DNA of 64,000 bases from Pseudoalteromonas gelatinilytica (GTDB taxonomy: Bacteria > Pseudomonadota > Gammaproteobacteria > Enterobacterales > Alteromonadaceae). A program made the position numbers and the translations under genes. The notes under the pieces were generated by a model. The model was not told where the DNA came from. It saw only the letters and a list, made by a program, of their open reading frames with translations, and searched no databases. Shown here piece by piece: positions 8,630 through 16,445 of the stretch. The stretch covers positions 640,525 through 704,524 of the forward strand of contig NZ_LRRU01000020.1 in assembly GCF_001641615.1 (NCBI RefSeq). Direction: 5' to 3'. Each line of letters starts with the position of its first letter. Positions within the stretch are counted from its first letter, which is position 1.

Positions 8630-9643
8630 TTATTTAATCGCTGCTGTCGACTCGCGAGTAATCAATTTTGCCTCAAGGGTTACTTGGTAAGGAGACTCTT
8701 GTGGGTCGCTAATATGGGTGATCAGTTGCTTAACCGCTTGCTGGGTCATTTCTTCTACTGGTTGTGCAATGGTCGTTAACCCTGGCCAGATATGGCGAGC
8801 AATAGGTGCGTTATCAAATCCAACAATAGAGATATCATCCGGCACTCTTAATTGCATTTGCGTAGCAAGTTTTAGCACCGCCGCTGCCATGTAGTCATTA
8901 GAAGCAAATACTGCTGTTGGGCGAGGGTTTAAATCTAGAATAGTACGCGCACTATCAACACCAGAGTGATAACTAAAGTTACCTTCTTCAACTAAGCGTT
9001 CATCAAACTCAATACCATTTGAGGCAAGTGCTCTGCGGTAACCTTTAAAACGCTGCTCTGTCGCACTGTGATCAGGGTGACCTTTAATGAAAGCGATTTC
9101 TTTATGACCAAGCTTAATAAGATGCTCTGTTATTTCAAAAGCCCCCTGCTCGTCATTACTTCTTACCGAAATAGAGTCATCTTCAAGTACCGCTGATGCG
9201 ACACGAGCATACGGGATCTTTTTAGATTTTAAAAAGCTGACAAGTTCAGGAAAATCTGAAAATGGCGGGGTAAGTACAATACCGTCTAAACGAGAAGTTT
9301 GAATTAAATGTTCAATGTTGCTAATTAATTCTTCGCCTCGTAACTCGCAAGGGTGGATCAATAAGTTGTAATTAAGCTCGTGACACGCAGCTAAAGCACC
9401 GGTTTGCACACGGGTAATATAGCTTTTACTCGGATTATCGTATAAGCAACCAATAATGAAACTACGGTTTTGAGCCAAACCTCGAGCGATTGGGTTTGGC
9501 GTGTAATCAAGCTCTTTAAATACCTTAAGTACTTTTTCGCGCGTTGCATCACTCACGTTAGGCTCATTGTTGAGTACGCGAGATACTGTTTTTTTCGATA
9601 CACCGGCATAGCTGGCGACACTGTTGATGGTTACTTTCTTCAT
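8630..9643 (-). CDS. LacI-family repressor, probable regulator of glucose/Entner-Doudoroff genes
   Basis: 337-residue LacI/GalR-type regulator: N-terminal helix-turn-helix (VTINSVASYAGVSKKTVSRV), hinge (YTPNPIARGL) and a periplasmic-binding-protein-like effector domain ending with the family block 'PDDISIVGFDNAPIARHIWP'. It begins 22 bases after glk on the same strand, so it is probably co-transcribed with it. The palindrome TGACACCGGTGTCA occurs at the glk promoter and twice at the edd promoter, so I infer that this protein represses glk, itself and edd-eda-gap; the effector could be glucose or an ED intermediate. I take the ATG at 9643 (MKKVTINS); a TTG at 9658 would add five residues. Confidence 0.88.
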   Translation of the reverse strand: MKKVTINSVASYAGVSKKTVSRVLNNEPNVSDATREKVLKVFKELDYTPNPIARGLAQNRSFIIGCLYDNPSKSYITRVQTGALAACHELNYNLLIHPCELRGEELISNIEHLIQTSRLDGIVLTPPFSDFPELVSFLKSKKIPYARVASAVLEDDSISVRSNDEQGAFEITEHLIKLGHKEIAFIKGHPDHSATEQRFKGYRRALASNGIEFDERLVEEGNFSYHSGVDSARTILDLNPRPTAVFASNDYMAAAVLKLATQMQLRVPDDISIVGFDNAPIARHIWPGLTTIAQPVEEMTQQAVKQLITHISDPQESPYQVTLEAKLITRESTAAIK

Positions 9644-9665
9644 CCGCTCTACATCCAACTGCTAG

Positions 9666-10664
9666 TTACGCGTTACTATTTACATGTAAACACGCAGCAG
9701 CACCAATGAATGGAATGTTGTCTTGTGTTACAAGCGTAACGGGGATCTGTGAAGTATATTGCGACATAATGCCTTTGTCTGCAAAACGCTCTACAAATCG
9801 ACTAGATAATAGACGTTGTTGCATGCGAGGTAAAATACCACCACCAATAAATACGCCACCTAAAGCACCGAATGTCAGGGCTAAGTCCCCTGCTACGCTG
9901 CCGATCCAATCACAAAATTGATTAAGTGTTGCATCACACACTTCGCATTGACCAGTGGTTGCAAGCTCGCTAATTTGTGCTGCATCTAAATTTTTTGCTT
10001 CAACACCTTTAACCGCTGCCATAGCACGATATAAATGTGCGATCCCTGGGCCCGAGAACACAGTCTCAACAGATACATGATTTAACTGCTTTTTAAGCTC
10101 AGTGATTAACAAGCGGTCTAATTCTGTCACTGCCGCAAGAGAAATATGCCCTGCTTCGCAGCTAAGAACAGCGCTGCCTTGTGATGTGCGAACTAAACAC
10201 GCAGCACCAAAACCAGTGCCTGGTCCCATAACCGCAATGTTCGCATTTTCATCAGCCTGACCTGCTTTAACAGCCATATTTTGCGAATCATCTAAATACG
10301 GTGCCGCATAAGCAAATGCAGCAAAGTCGTTGATGACTTCAAGTTGCTCGAATGAGAATTCTGCTTTTAAATCCGCAACATTAAAGTGCCAACCTAAGTT
10401 TGTTAAGTGAACTTGGCCTGCTTTAATTGGGCCTGCGACTGCTAAACATGCACGGCTTGGCTTAGGAAATGAAATTTGGCTGAAGTACTGGTTAATTGCA
10501 CTTTCTAATGAGCCAAAATCAGCACTTGGGAATGTTAAATTGTGCTCGATAACAAACTGGTTAGTTTGTGCATTAAAGTCAGTGATTAAAGCGAAACGAG
10601 CGTTAGTGCCGCCGATATCGGCAACAAGAATAGGAGCAAATTCTGTGGTTGTCTGTGTGTTCAT
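9666..10664 (-). CDS. glk: Glucokinase (ROK-independent, Glk type)
   Basis: 332-residue ATP-dependent glucokinase, which phosphorylates free glucose in the cytoplasm. The phosphate-binding motif DIGGTNARFA (D16 onward), the sugar-site motif INDFAAFAYA with catalytic D113, the MGPGTGFGAA loop and the CEAGHI(S) block are present. It has no zinc-binding ROK motif, so it belongs to the E. coli Glk family. It is first in a two-gene transcript with the LacI-family regulator. It supplies glucose 6-phosphate from glucose released by the alpha-glucan enzymes encoded nearby. The promoter at 10848-10877 has the same operator as edd, and a terminator-like hairpin lies in the leader. Confidence 0.95.
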   Translation of the reverse strand: MNTQTTTEFAPILVADIGGTNARFALITDFNAQTNQFVIEHNLTFPSADFGSLESAINQYFSQISFPKPSRACLAVAGPIKAGQVHLTNLGWHFNVADLKAEFSFEQLEVINDFAAFAYAAPYLDDSQNMAVKAGQADENANIAVMGPGTGFGAACLVRTSQGSAVLSCEAGHISLAAVTELDRLLITELKKQLNHVSVETVFSGPGIAHLYRAMAAVKGVEAKNLDAAQISELATTGQCEVCDATLNQFCDWIGSVAGDLALTFGALGGVFIGGGILPRMQQRLLSSRFVERFADKGIMSQYTSQIPVTLVTQDNIPFIGAAACLHVNSNA

Positions 10665-10781
10665 GATGTTTTCTCTATTTGTCTAAGCTAATTGCCGCTT
10701 ATTTTTCTAGTTTTCAATGGCAAAGCCACTGTGTCTGCTAAACTTTGGGTCATTGCCTCAAAGAAGCTATCTTTTGTATTA

Positions 10782-10810
10782 AAAAAATGCTGCCCAAATG
10801 AATGGGCAGC
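10782..10810 (-). terminator. Terminator-like hairpin in the glk leader (possible attenuator)
   Basis: Stem GCTGCCCA / TGGGCAGC (10789-10796 and 10803-10810) with a six-base loop, followed on the minus strand by ATTTTTTT. No minus-strand gene lies upstream of it. It falls between the proposed glk promoter and the glk start codon, so it may be an intrinsic terminator inside the leader. The + strand side has no T-run. Confidence 0.6.
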
Positions 10811-10847
10811 CAAATACGTTTTGACAACAAAATGATAAAACAGTGAC

Positions 10848-10877
10848 ATTATGACACCGGTGTCAGATTAGGATCAA
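10848..10877 (-). promoter_or_regulatory. Proposed sigma-70 promoter of glk
   Basis: On the minus strand TTGATC (10872-10877), an 18-base spacer and CATAAT (10848-10853). The operator palindrome occupies the spacer and part of the -10 box. Confidence 0.55.
10852..10865. promoter_or_regulatory. LacI-type operator upstream of glk
   Basis: Third perfect copy of TGACACCGGTGTCA, identical to the two sites upstream of edd. It links glk and its downstream repressor gene to the edd regulon. Confidence 0.85.
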
Positions 10878-10900
10878 TAAAAATTTTCATTATTTGTGCA

Positions 10901-10914
10901 TGCATACGTATTTA
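10901..10914. promoter_or_regulatory. MalR-type operator upstream of the second LacI-family gene
   Basis: TGCATACGTATTTA, matching the palindrome found at three alpha-glucan promoters in this window in 12 of 14 positions. It lies about 165 bases upstream of the regulator start at 11080 and suggests autoregulation. A weaker related sequence (ATATACGCATAA) follows near 10954. Confidence 0.7.
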
Positions 10915-11079
10915 TTGGAAAAACCTGCGTATTAAGTATCGAAAAAGCATTTATATACGCATAAAAAATGCCTAGCTGTTTACAGAACAGCCACACACAC
11001 GCCGCTTGTCACAAATAGCTTGAAAAAAATAATAAATAGCCGAAAATGGCAAATACTACTTCTGTTATTTGGTAACCAT

Positions 11080-12099
11080 ATGAAAGGTAAGGCGACATCT
11101 TTTGACATTGCACATTATGCGGGTGTGTCGCAGTCAACCGTTTCTCGCGCGCTGCGAAATAGCCCTTTGGTCAACGAAGAAACGCGTCGACGTGTTCATG
11201 AGGTAGCAAAGCAGCTCAATTATAAAGTTGATAAAAATGCCAGTAACTTAAGAACACAGCAAAGTAGCACCCTCGCCCTGTTATTATTTGAAGATCCAAC
11301 TTCAGATGAATCACAAATAAACCCTTTCTTTTTAGCAATGCTTGGCAGTATTACTAGAGCCTGTGCGAAAGAAGGCTACGACTTACTGGTGTCGTTTCAG
11401 TCAAGTAGTTCAGATTGGCAAGCCGATTACGAAGACAGCCACCGTGCAGATGGTCTAATTCTGCTCGGTTATGGTGATTACCTCGATTATCAACCTAAAT
11501 TTAAAACCCTAATTGACCAACACACTAAATTTGTCTGCTGGGGTGCAAGTGTTGATAACCGCCCTGATTTAACGGTGAGCTGCGATAACTACGGCGGTGG
11601 TAAATTAGCAGCAGAACATTTACTCGCAACCGGTAGAACCGATTGTGCATTTATCGGCGATGCTTCTGATCATAGCCCGGAGTTTTTTGCTCGCTACCAA
11701 GGTTTTAAAGATGCATTTTTAGCAAAAGGCATCAAACTAAACGAACGTAAAATGGCGAATGCCATTTCGACAGAAGAATCAGGCTATCACGCGACTCGCT
11801 CACTCATAGCAAATAACATCCGCTTTAACTCATTATTTGCGGCCAGTGACCTTATTGCTATTGGTGCTATTCGCGCGTTGAAAGAAGCAAAAATAAAGGT
11901 TCCTGATGATGTGCATGTTGTTGGCTTTGATAACATTGCGGTTGCCAGCTTTGTAAACCCACCACTCACCACTGTTCAACAAGATACCACCCTTGCCGGG
12001 CAAATGTTGGTCGATAACCTGCTCAAGCTTATTCGTGGTGAACACGTTGAGAATACCCTTTTACCGCCACGTTTAATTATTCGCGGTTCGAGTGTTTAA
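11080..12099 (+). CDS. LacI-family regulator, probable maltose/maltodextrin regulator (MalR-like)
   Basis: 339-residue LacI/GalR-type regulator. The helix-turn-helix is FDIAHYAGVSQSTVSRAL, the hinge follows, and the effector domain ends with 'PDDVHVVGFDNIAVASFVNP'. I chose the ATG at 11080 (MKGKATSFDIAHYAG) because the helix-turn-helix then starts at the usual place; the TTG at 11020 would add 20 residues of unlike composition. An operator of the same type as those at the TonB receptor, the amylase operon and the alpha-glucosidase lies upstream, so I infer that this protein controls the alpha-glucan locus and itself. It is divergent from glk, which is under the other operator type. The effector is probably maltose or a maltodextrin. 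Confidence 0.88.
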   Translation: MKGKATSFDIAHYAGVSQSTVSRALRNSPLVNEETRRRVHEVAKQLNYKVDKNASNLRTQQSSTLALLLFEDPTSDESQINPFFLAMLGSITRACAKEGYDLLVSFQSSSSDWQADYEDSHRADGLILLGYGDYLDYQPKFKTLIDQHTKFVCWGASVDNRPDLTVSCDNYGGGKLAAEHLLATGRTDCAFIGDASDHSPEFFARYQGFKDAFLAKGIKLNERKMANAISTEESGYHATRSLIANNIRFNSLFAASDLIAIGAIRALKEAKIKVPDDVHVVGFDNIAVASFVNPPLTTVQQDTTLAGQMLVDNLLKLIRGEHVENTLLPPRLIIRGSSV

Positions 12100-12105
12100 T
12101 TTTGT

Positions 12106-12129
12106 GGCGATAACAGCCTTGTTATCGCC
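12106..12129 (+). terminator. Hairpin after the MalR-like gene
   Basis: Perfect nine-base stem GGCGATAAC / GTTATCGCC with a six-base loop, 6 bases after the stop codon. No T-run follows, so it may be a weak terminator or a 3'-end stabilising hairpin. Confidence 0.5.
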
Positions 12130-12291
12130 TACTTCCTACTCAACCAGACACTGATTGCATTAAAATTAGTTTTTTTTCGATTTACCCAAGACTATTACTT
12201 CGAAAAAGCAGATAATTACACCTATTATGATGAAAATGCTTATCTGGCATAACGCTTTAGATGGCAACGCGCACAAAGGTGGAATTTTTTA

Positions 12292-14478
12292 ATGGAAATT
12301 AAAGTTAATTTTCTCGACAACCTCAGACTTGAAGCCAAGTTTGATGATTTCTCTGTCATTGCAGACCAACCTATTCGCTATAAAGGTGATGGCACTGCAC
12401 CAAGTCCATTCGATTACTTCTTAGCATCTTCTGCATTGTGTGCGGCTTACTTTATTAAAGTGTATTGTAATTCACGTGATATCCCGACTGACGGTATTCG
12501 TGTTGCGCAAAACAATATCGTTGACCCAGAAGACCGCTATAACCAAATTTTCCAAATTCAGGTTGAGTTACCAGAAAGCCTTTCAGAGAAAGATCGCACA
12601 GGTATTTTACGCTCTGTCGAGCGCTGTACAGTTAAACGTGTTATTCAAACTGGCCCTGAATTTAAGATCGATACTGTTGAAAGCATCGAAGCTGATGCGC
12701 AAGCAATGCTGATGGCAAAACCAGGTGATGACAGCAACACGTTTATTTTAGGTAAAGATTTACCACTTGAAGAAACCATCGCAAATATGACGGCCATCCT
12801 TGAAGAGTTAGGGATGAAAATCGAGATTTCTTCTTGGCGTAATATTGTGCCAAATGTATGGTCACTTCATATTCGTGATGCAGCTTCGCCTATGTGCTTT
12901 ACTAATGGTAAAGGTGCAACCAAAGAAAGCGCGCTATGTTCTGCTTTGGGTGAGTTTATTGAGCGCTTAAACTGTAACTTCTTCTATAACGACCAGTTCT
13001 TAGGCGAAGACATTGCCAATAGCGAGTTTGTTCATTACCCAAATGAAAAGTGGTTTGCACTGACTGATGATGACTCTCTACCAGAGGGCATTTTAGATGA
13101 CTATACCCGTGAAATTTATAATCCAGATGGTGAGCTATGTGGCTCTCACCTAATCGATACCAACTCTGGCAATAAAGAACGTGGTATTTGTTCGATTCCT
13201 TATGTACGCCACTCTGACGGTGAAACTGTTTACTTCCCATCAAACCTAATCGAAAACTTATTCTTAAGTAATGGTATGAGCGCAGGTAACAACTTTGCCG
13301 AAGCAAAAGTACAATGTTTATCTGAAATTTTTGAACGTGCTGTTAAGCGCCAGATCATTGAGCAAGAAATTGTTTTACCAGACGTACCAGAGGACGTTTT
13401 AAACAAATACCCAGGGATTGTTGCAGGTATTAATGGCCTTGAAGAACAAGGTTTCCCTGTTGTAGTAAAAGATGCCTCACTAGGCGGTCAGTTCCCAGTG
13501 ATGTGCGTAACACTCATGAACCCTAAAACAGGCGGTGTATTTGCCTCTTTTGGTGCGCATCCAAGCTTTGAAGTGGCGTTAGAGCGCAGCTTAACTGAGC
13601 TATTACAAGGTAGAAGCTTTGAAGGCTTAAACGATGTGCCTAAACCGACGTTCAATAGCATGGCTGTGTCTGAGCCAGAAAACTTTGTAGAGCACTTTAT
13701 TGATTCAACGGGCGTGATTTCATGGCGTTTCTTCAGTGCTAAACACGACTATGAGTTTGTTGAGTGGGATTTTTCTGGCAGCAATGAAGAAGAAACAGCG
13801 AGCTTATTCGGTATATTAGAAAGCTTAGGTAAAGAAGCTTACATTGCTGAATTCTCAGACCTTGGTACTGCATGTCGCATTTTAGTGCCTGATTTCTCAG
13901 AAGTGTATCCAGTAGAAGACTTAATTTGGGACAATACCAATAAAGCACTAAACTTCCGTGAAGATATCCTAAACCTGCATCGTTTATCAGAAGATCAACT
14001 TGCTGATCTCGTTGAGCGCTTAGAACAAAGTGAACTTGATAACTATATTGATATCATCACCTTAATCGGTATTGAGTTTGATGAAAACACTGTATGGGGT
14101 CAGTTAACGATTCTTGAGCTGAAGCTACTTATTTACCTAGCACTTGGTGATTTAGAAGCAGCAATGGAGCTTGTTGAAGCATTCTTACAGTATAACGACA
14201 ATACCATTGTTGAGCGCGGCCTATTCTACCAAGCAATGCATGCAACGTTAGAAGTCGCACTGAGCGATGACCTTGAGATTGAAGATTACATTCATAGCTT
14301 CACCCGTATGTTTGGTCAAGAAACGATGGATGCAGTTGTTGGCTCAATCAACGGCGATGTAATGTTCTATGGTTTAACAGAAACCAGCATGAAGCTTGAG
14401 GGCTTAGATAGACACCTTCGTTTAATCGAAAGCTACAAAAAGCTACACACTGCTCGCGCTAAAAAAGCTGGGCTATAA
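12292..14478 (+). CDS. ycaO: OsmC domain-YcaO domain fusion protein
   Basis: 728-residue cytoplasmic protein with two parts. Residues 1-140 are an OsmC/Ohr-like domain that keeps both candidate redox cysteines, C50 (SSALCAAY) and C112 (VERCTVKR). Residues about 147-728 align from end to end with E. coli YcaO (586 residues), including 'VPNVWSLHIRDA', 'CFTNGKGAT', 'SALGEFIERL', 'VHYPNEKWF', 'SNGMSAGN', 'LSEIFERAVKR' and 'SFGAHPSFEVALERSLTELLQG'. YcaO proteins bind ATP and activate amide backbones; E. coli YcaO is linked to beta-methylthiolation of ribosomal protein S12 with RimO. No azole or thioamide precursor peptide, dehydrogenase or transporter is visible nearby, so a housekeeping role is more likely than natural-product synthesis. 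The gene is monocistronic. Confidence 0.92.
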   Translation: MEIKVNFLDNLRLEAKFDDFSVIADQPIRYKGDGTAPSPFDYFLASSALCAAYFIKVYCNSRDIPTDGIRVAQNNIVDPEDRYNQIFQIQVELPESLSEKDRTGILRSVERCTVKRVIQTGPEFKIDTVESIEADAQAMLMAKPGDDSNTFILGKDLPLEETIANMTAILEELGMKIEISSWRNIVPNVWSLHIRDAASPMCFTNGKGATKESALCSALGEFIERLNCNFFYNDQFLGEDIANSEFVHYPNEKWFALTDDDSLPEGILDDYTREIYNPDGELCGSHLIDTNSGNKERGICSIPYVRHSDGETVYFPSNLIENLFLSNGMSAGNNFAEAKVQCLSEIFERAVKRQIIEQEIVLPDVPEDVLNKYPGIVAGINGLEEQGFPVVVKDASLGGQFPVMCVTLMNPKTGGVFASFGAHPSFEVALERSLTELLQGRSFEGLNDVPKPTFNSMAVSEPENFVEHFIDSTGVISWRFFSAKHDYEFVEWDFSGSNEEETASLFGILESLGKEAYIAEFSDLGTACRILVPDFSEVYPVEDLIWDNTNKALNFREDILNLHRLSEDQLADLVERLEQSELDNYIDIITLIGIEFDENTVWGQLTILELKLLIYLALGDLEAAMELVEAFLQYNDNTIVERGLFYQAMHATLEVALSDDLEIEDYIHSFTRMFGQETMDAVVGSINGDVMFYGLTETSMKLEGLDRHLRLIESYKKLHTARAKKAGL

Positions 14479-14489
14479 TCAGGTAAATC

Positions 14490-14516
14490 GAGCTGTAAGC
14501 AACCAACTTACAGCTC
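14490..14516 (+). other. Hairpin after ycaO
   Basis: Ten-base perfect inverted repeat GAGCTGTAAG / CTTACAGCTC just after the ycaO stop codon, with no T-run behind it. It may be a 3'-end structure. A second copy of TGTAAGCAACC follows at about 14586. Confidence 0.45.
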
Positions 14517-14662
14517 CAACCCTTTGTTTAATAAGGGAATTAATTAATATCTCAATAAAACACTTACATTTTAATGTAATTGCACTGTAAGCAACCCTAC
14601 CTTGTCCAGTTCTGTTTAAACTGATAAATTTCGCTCAAGTTTCACCCTATCGATTTTTTTAA

Positions 14663-15382
14663 ATGGACTTAAAAGGCTTTATTACTGCCCATCTTATTCT
14701 ACTTGTCCTGTTTTGCTCTCACCCTTGTTTTGCAAAAATAACAATTGGTGTATCGAGCGAAAATGGCGAATCATTAAAGTACTCACGTAAAGACTTTCAC
14801 GGTGAATTAAAATCGGCTTATAGCTGTGTGATCAATCACCTAGATACCGATTACGATGTTATCACTGTACCGCAAGCACGGCTTATCAAAATGTTGCAAA
14901 ACAATGAAGTAGATATAGCCATGCCACTTTTATTATTACCACAGAGAGATCTATTTGCGGTTCGCTCAGCAACAATTTATCAAGTTGGATATGAACTGAT
15001 AAGCCAAAGCGCAGACCCAGATTTGAGTATCGAGAATTTACGCAGGCAGGCTAACTTGAACGGTATCGTGTATAAACGCGGTACTGGGGCACGTACCTTA
15101 ATGCTTAAATATTTAGGCATTGATAAAAATGAATCGCTAAGCCATGAGCATCAAGTCAGTACATGGCAACAAGCCGTTGATTTCGTAGCTAAGAATAGAG
15201 CTGGTATCACAGCCCTACCGACTGTAATTGCAAAAGATATCGAGCCTCACCACTTTAATGGCGTTACGCGTATTAAAATGCCAGACCACCAATTAGGGCT
15301 ATATATGTCATCACGTTTTGCCAAAAGTGCTGAAGCTACTGCTATCAACGATGCATCAAAAAACTGTAAAGAAATTAGATAA
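14663..15382 (+). CDS. Periplasmic solute-binding-protein-like (family 3) protein
   Basis: 239-residue protein with a signal peptide (hydrophobic 'LILLVLFCSHPCFA', cut before KITIG). The mature part reads like a family-3 periplasmic amino-acid-binding protein or a transporter-substrate-binding domain: 'NNEVDIAMPLLLLPQRD' corresponds to the usual DxxxxxxxxTxxR block, followed by 'GIVYKRGTGARTLM' and 'VDFVAKNRAGITALPT'. No ABC permease or ATPase lies beside it, as is common for such orphan proteins in Alteromonadales. Its ligand is unknown. The start has no clear ribosome-binding site. Convergent with the PLA2-like gene, with 8 bases between stops. Confidence 0.7.
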   Translation: MDLKGFITAHLILLVLFCSHPCFAKITIGVSSENGESLKYSRKDFHGELKSAYSCVINHLDTDYDVITVPQARLIKMLQNNEVDIAMPLLLLPQRDLFAVRSATIYQVGYELISQSADPDLSIENLRRQANLNGIVYKRGTGARTLMLKYLGIDKNESLSHEHQVSTWQQAVDFVAKNRAGITALPTVIAKDIEPHHFNGVTRIKMPDHQLGLYMSSRFAKSAEATAINDASKNCKEIR

Positions 15383-15390
15383 ACGATAGG

Positions 15391-15873
15391 TTATTTAATT
15401 TGCTCAGTCTTAAGCTCAGCTAAACGGCTTTCGACTTGTAAACGCTCTTGCTCTGTTAGTTCGCCATAAAACTTGGGGTATGGCCAGCCATAACCCCAAC
15501 GAAAGCTGGTAGGTAAAAAAGGTGTGCCACCCACTCTGACCCCAGCAAGCATCAATACTGCAATTTCTTGCTCACCTACTTTTGCAACACACTTTTTTAA
15601 ATCAATGTCAGCTTGCTCTCGTTGCTTGAAAGTACCGCCTTGCCAATATGCAAGGTCATGGGCTGTACAGCAAGCCAACCATAAGTTTTTATGTTCTAAG
15701 GTACCATCAGGAAAAGAGCTGCAACCATCTGTAGTGAAGGGTTTAAGTTCAGCACTACTGGTAATAGAAACATGAAAAAGTAACATCAAACCTAGGATAA
15801 CGTTAGGATAATTAGCCACGCTCAAGACCTTAAGTAACGACTTAATACTCAACTTGGTACGCAAACCCTTCAC
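15391..15873 (-). CDS. Exported protein with a phospholipase-A2-like CCxxHD motif
   Basis: Up to 160 residues, with a hydrophobic export segment ('VILGLMLLFHVSITSSA') and a mature part that begins ELKPFTTDGCSSFPDG. The block CCTAHDLAYWQGG resembles the PLA2 active-site helix CCxxHDxCY, with the His-Asp pair and the preceding double cysteine, and the upstream 'DGCSSFPDG' could be the glycine-rich calcium loop. Database entries of this type are often left as hypothetical; the enzymatic role is my inference from the motif. The frame begins with GTG at 15873 and overlaps the end of the RcsF-like gene by 32 bases; a start further in, nearer the hydrophobic segment, is also possible. It is likely co-transcribed with the RcsF-like gene. 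Confidence 0.65.
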   Translation of the reverse strand: MKGLRTKLSIKSLLKVLSVANYPNVILGLMLLFHVSITSSAELKPFTTDGCSSFPDGTLEHKNLWLACCTAHDLAYWQGGTFKQREQADIDLKKCVAKVGEQEIAVLMLAGVRVGGTPFLPTSFRWGYGWPYPKFYGELTEQERLQVESRLAELKTEQIK

Positions 15874-16246
15874 AACTCAGCGCTTTTTGGCAATCAGTAT
15901 CTGCATGTGCACTGATATAACACTGTCCATATACAATCGCATTGCCACCCCTTTGCTGTACTTTACTTTTAAGAGTATCTTGGAGTTGACTTCTAGATCC
16001 ATCAATATCATCAAACGGACCCGCTTGTGGTAAATGCATATCACTTTCTAATTGGCAATAATAGCTCGAAACCTGGCCAAGAAATGTTGCTCTATAGCTC
16101 ACTAATTGGCGATCTGTAAATACTTCAACATTGTGACCTCGTACTGAAGTTTCAACATCACCAAGCACATATTCACCCACGTTTGTATTTATTGCACAAG
16201 AACACAATAAGCTAACACTCAATAAAGTAGATAAAACCCTATACAT
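15842..16246 (-). CDS. RcsF-like outer-membrane lipoprotein
   Basis: 134-residue lipoprotein: signal peptide ending in a lipobox (LLCSC), then a short mature domain. It has the RcsF layout: 'VEVFTDRQLVSYRATFLGQVSSYYC' corresponds to the RcsF region around its first conserved cysteine, followed by 'GGNAIVYGQCY', 'DCQKALSCEG'. The four cysteines match the spacing that makes the two non-consecutive disulfides in RcsF. In enterobacteria RcsF senses envelope stress and signals to the Rcs phosphorelay; no rcsB/C/D genes are visible here, so the downstream partner is unknown. It is followed by and overlaps the PLA2-like gene. Confidence 0.7.
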   Translation of the reverse strand: MYRVLSTLLSVSLLCSCAINTNVGEYVLGDVETSVRGHNVEVFTDRQLVSYRATFLGQVSSYYCQLESDMHLPQAGPFDDIDGSRSQLQDTLKSKVQQRGGNAIVYGQCYISAHADTDCQKALSCEGFAYQVEY

Positions 16247-16384
16247 ATTTGTACCTTCCCTGCATTGATTGATCGGCTTCTAACTCCGCCAAATAATAAT
16301 GGCTTTTGTTAACTGAACTAAAGATAAGCAATCTTAACGTACCTATATAGGGAAATCACAATTAAATTGTAAAAAAGTGCAAAA

Positions 16385-16414
16385 CAAAAAAACCGCCTAG
16401 ATTAGTTCGGCGGC
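16385..16414 (-). terminator. Terminator after the esterase gene (end of the amylase operon)
   Basis: On the minus strand GCCGCC, an 11-base loop, GGCGGT and a run of seven T. It lies about 30 bases after the esterase stop codon and ends the amylase-MFS-GH15-esterase unit. Confidence 0.75.
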
Positions 16415-16445
16415 TTAATTATTTAAGTAGTTATTTAAAAGAAAT

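Noticed and set aside
12292..14478. OsmC-YcaO gene as part of a thiazole/oxazole-modified peptide cluster
   Set aside because: No precursor peptide, dehydrogenase or exporter is adjacent, and the protein matches the stand-alone E. coli YcaO.
15391..15873. Reading of the PLA2-like protein as an FAD-binding oxidoreductase, a label that such proteins sometimes carry
   Set aside because: No FAD motif is visible in the sequence; the CCxxHD block fits PLA2 better.
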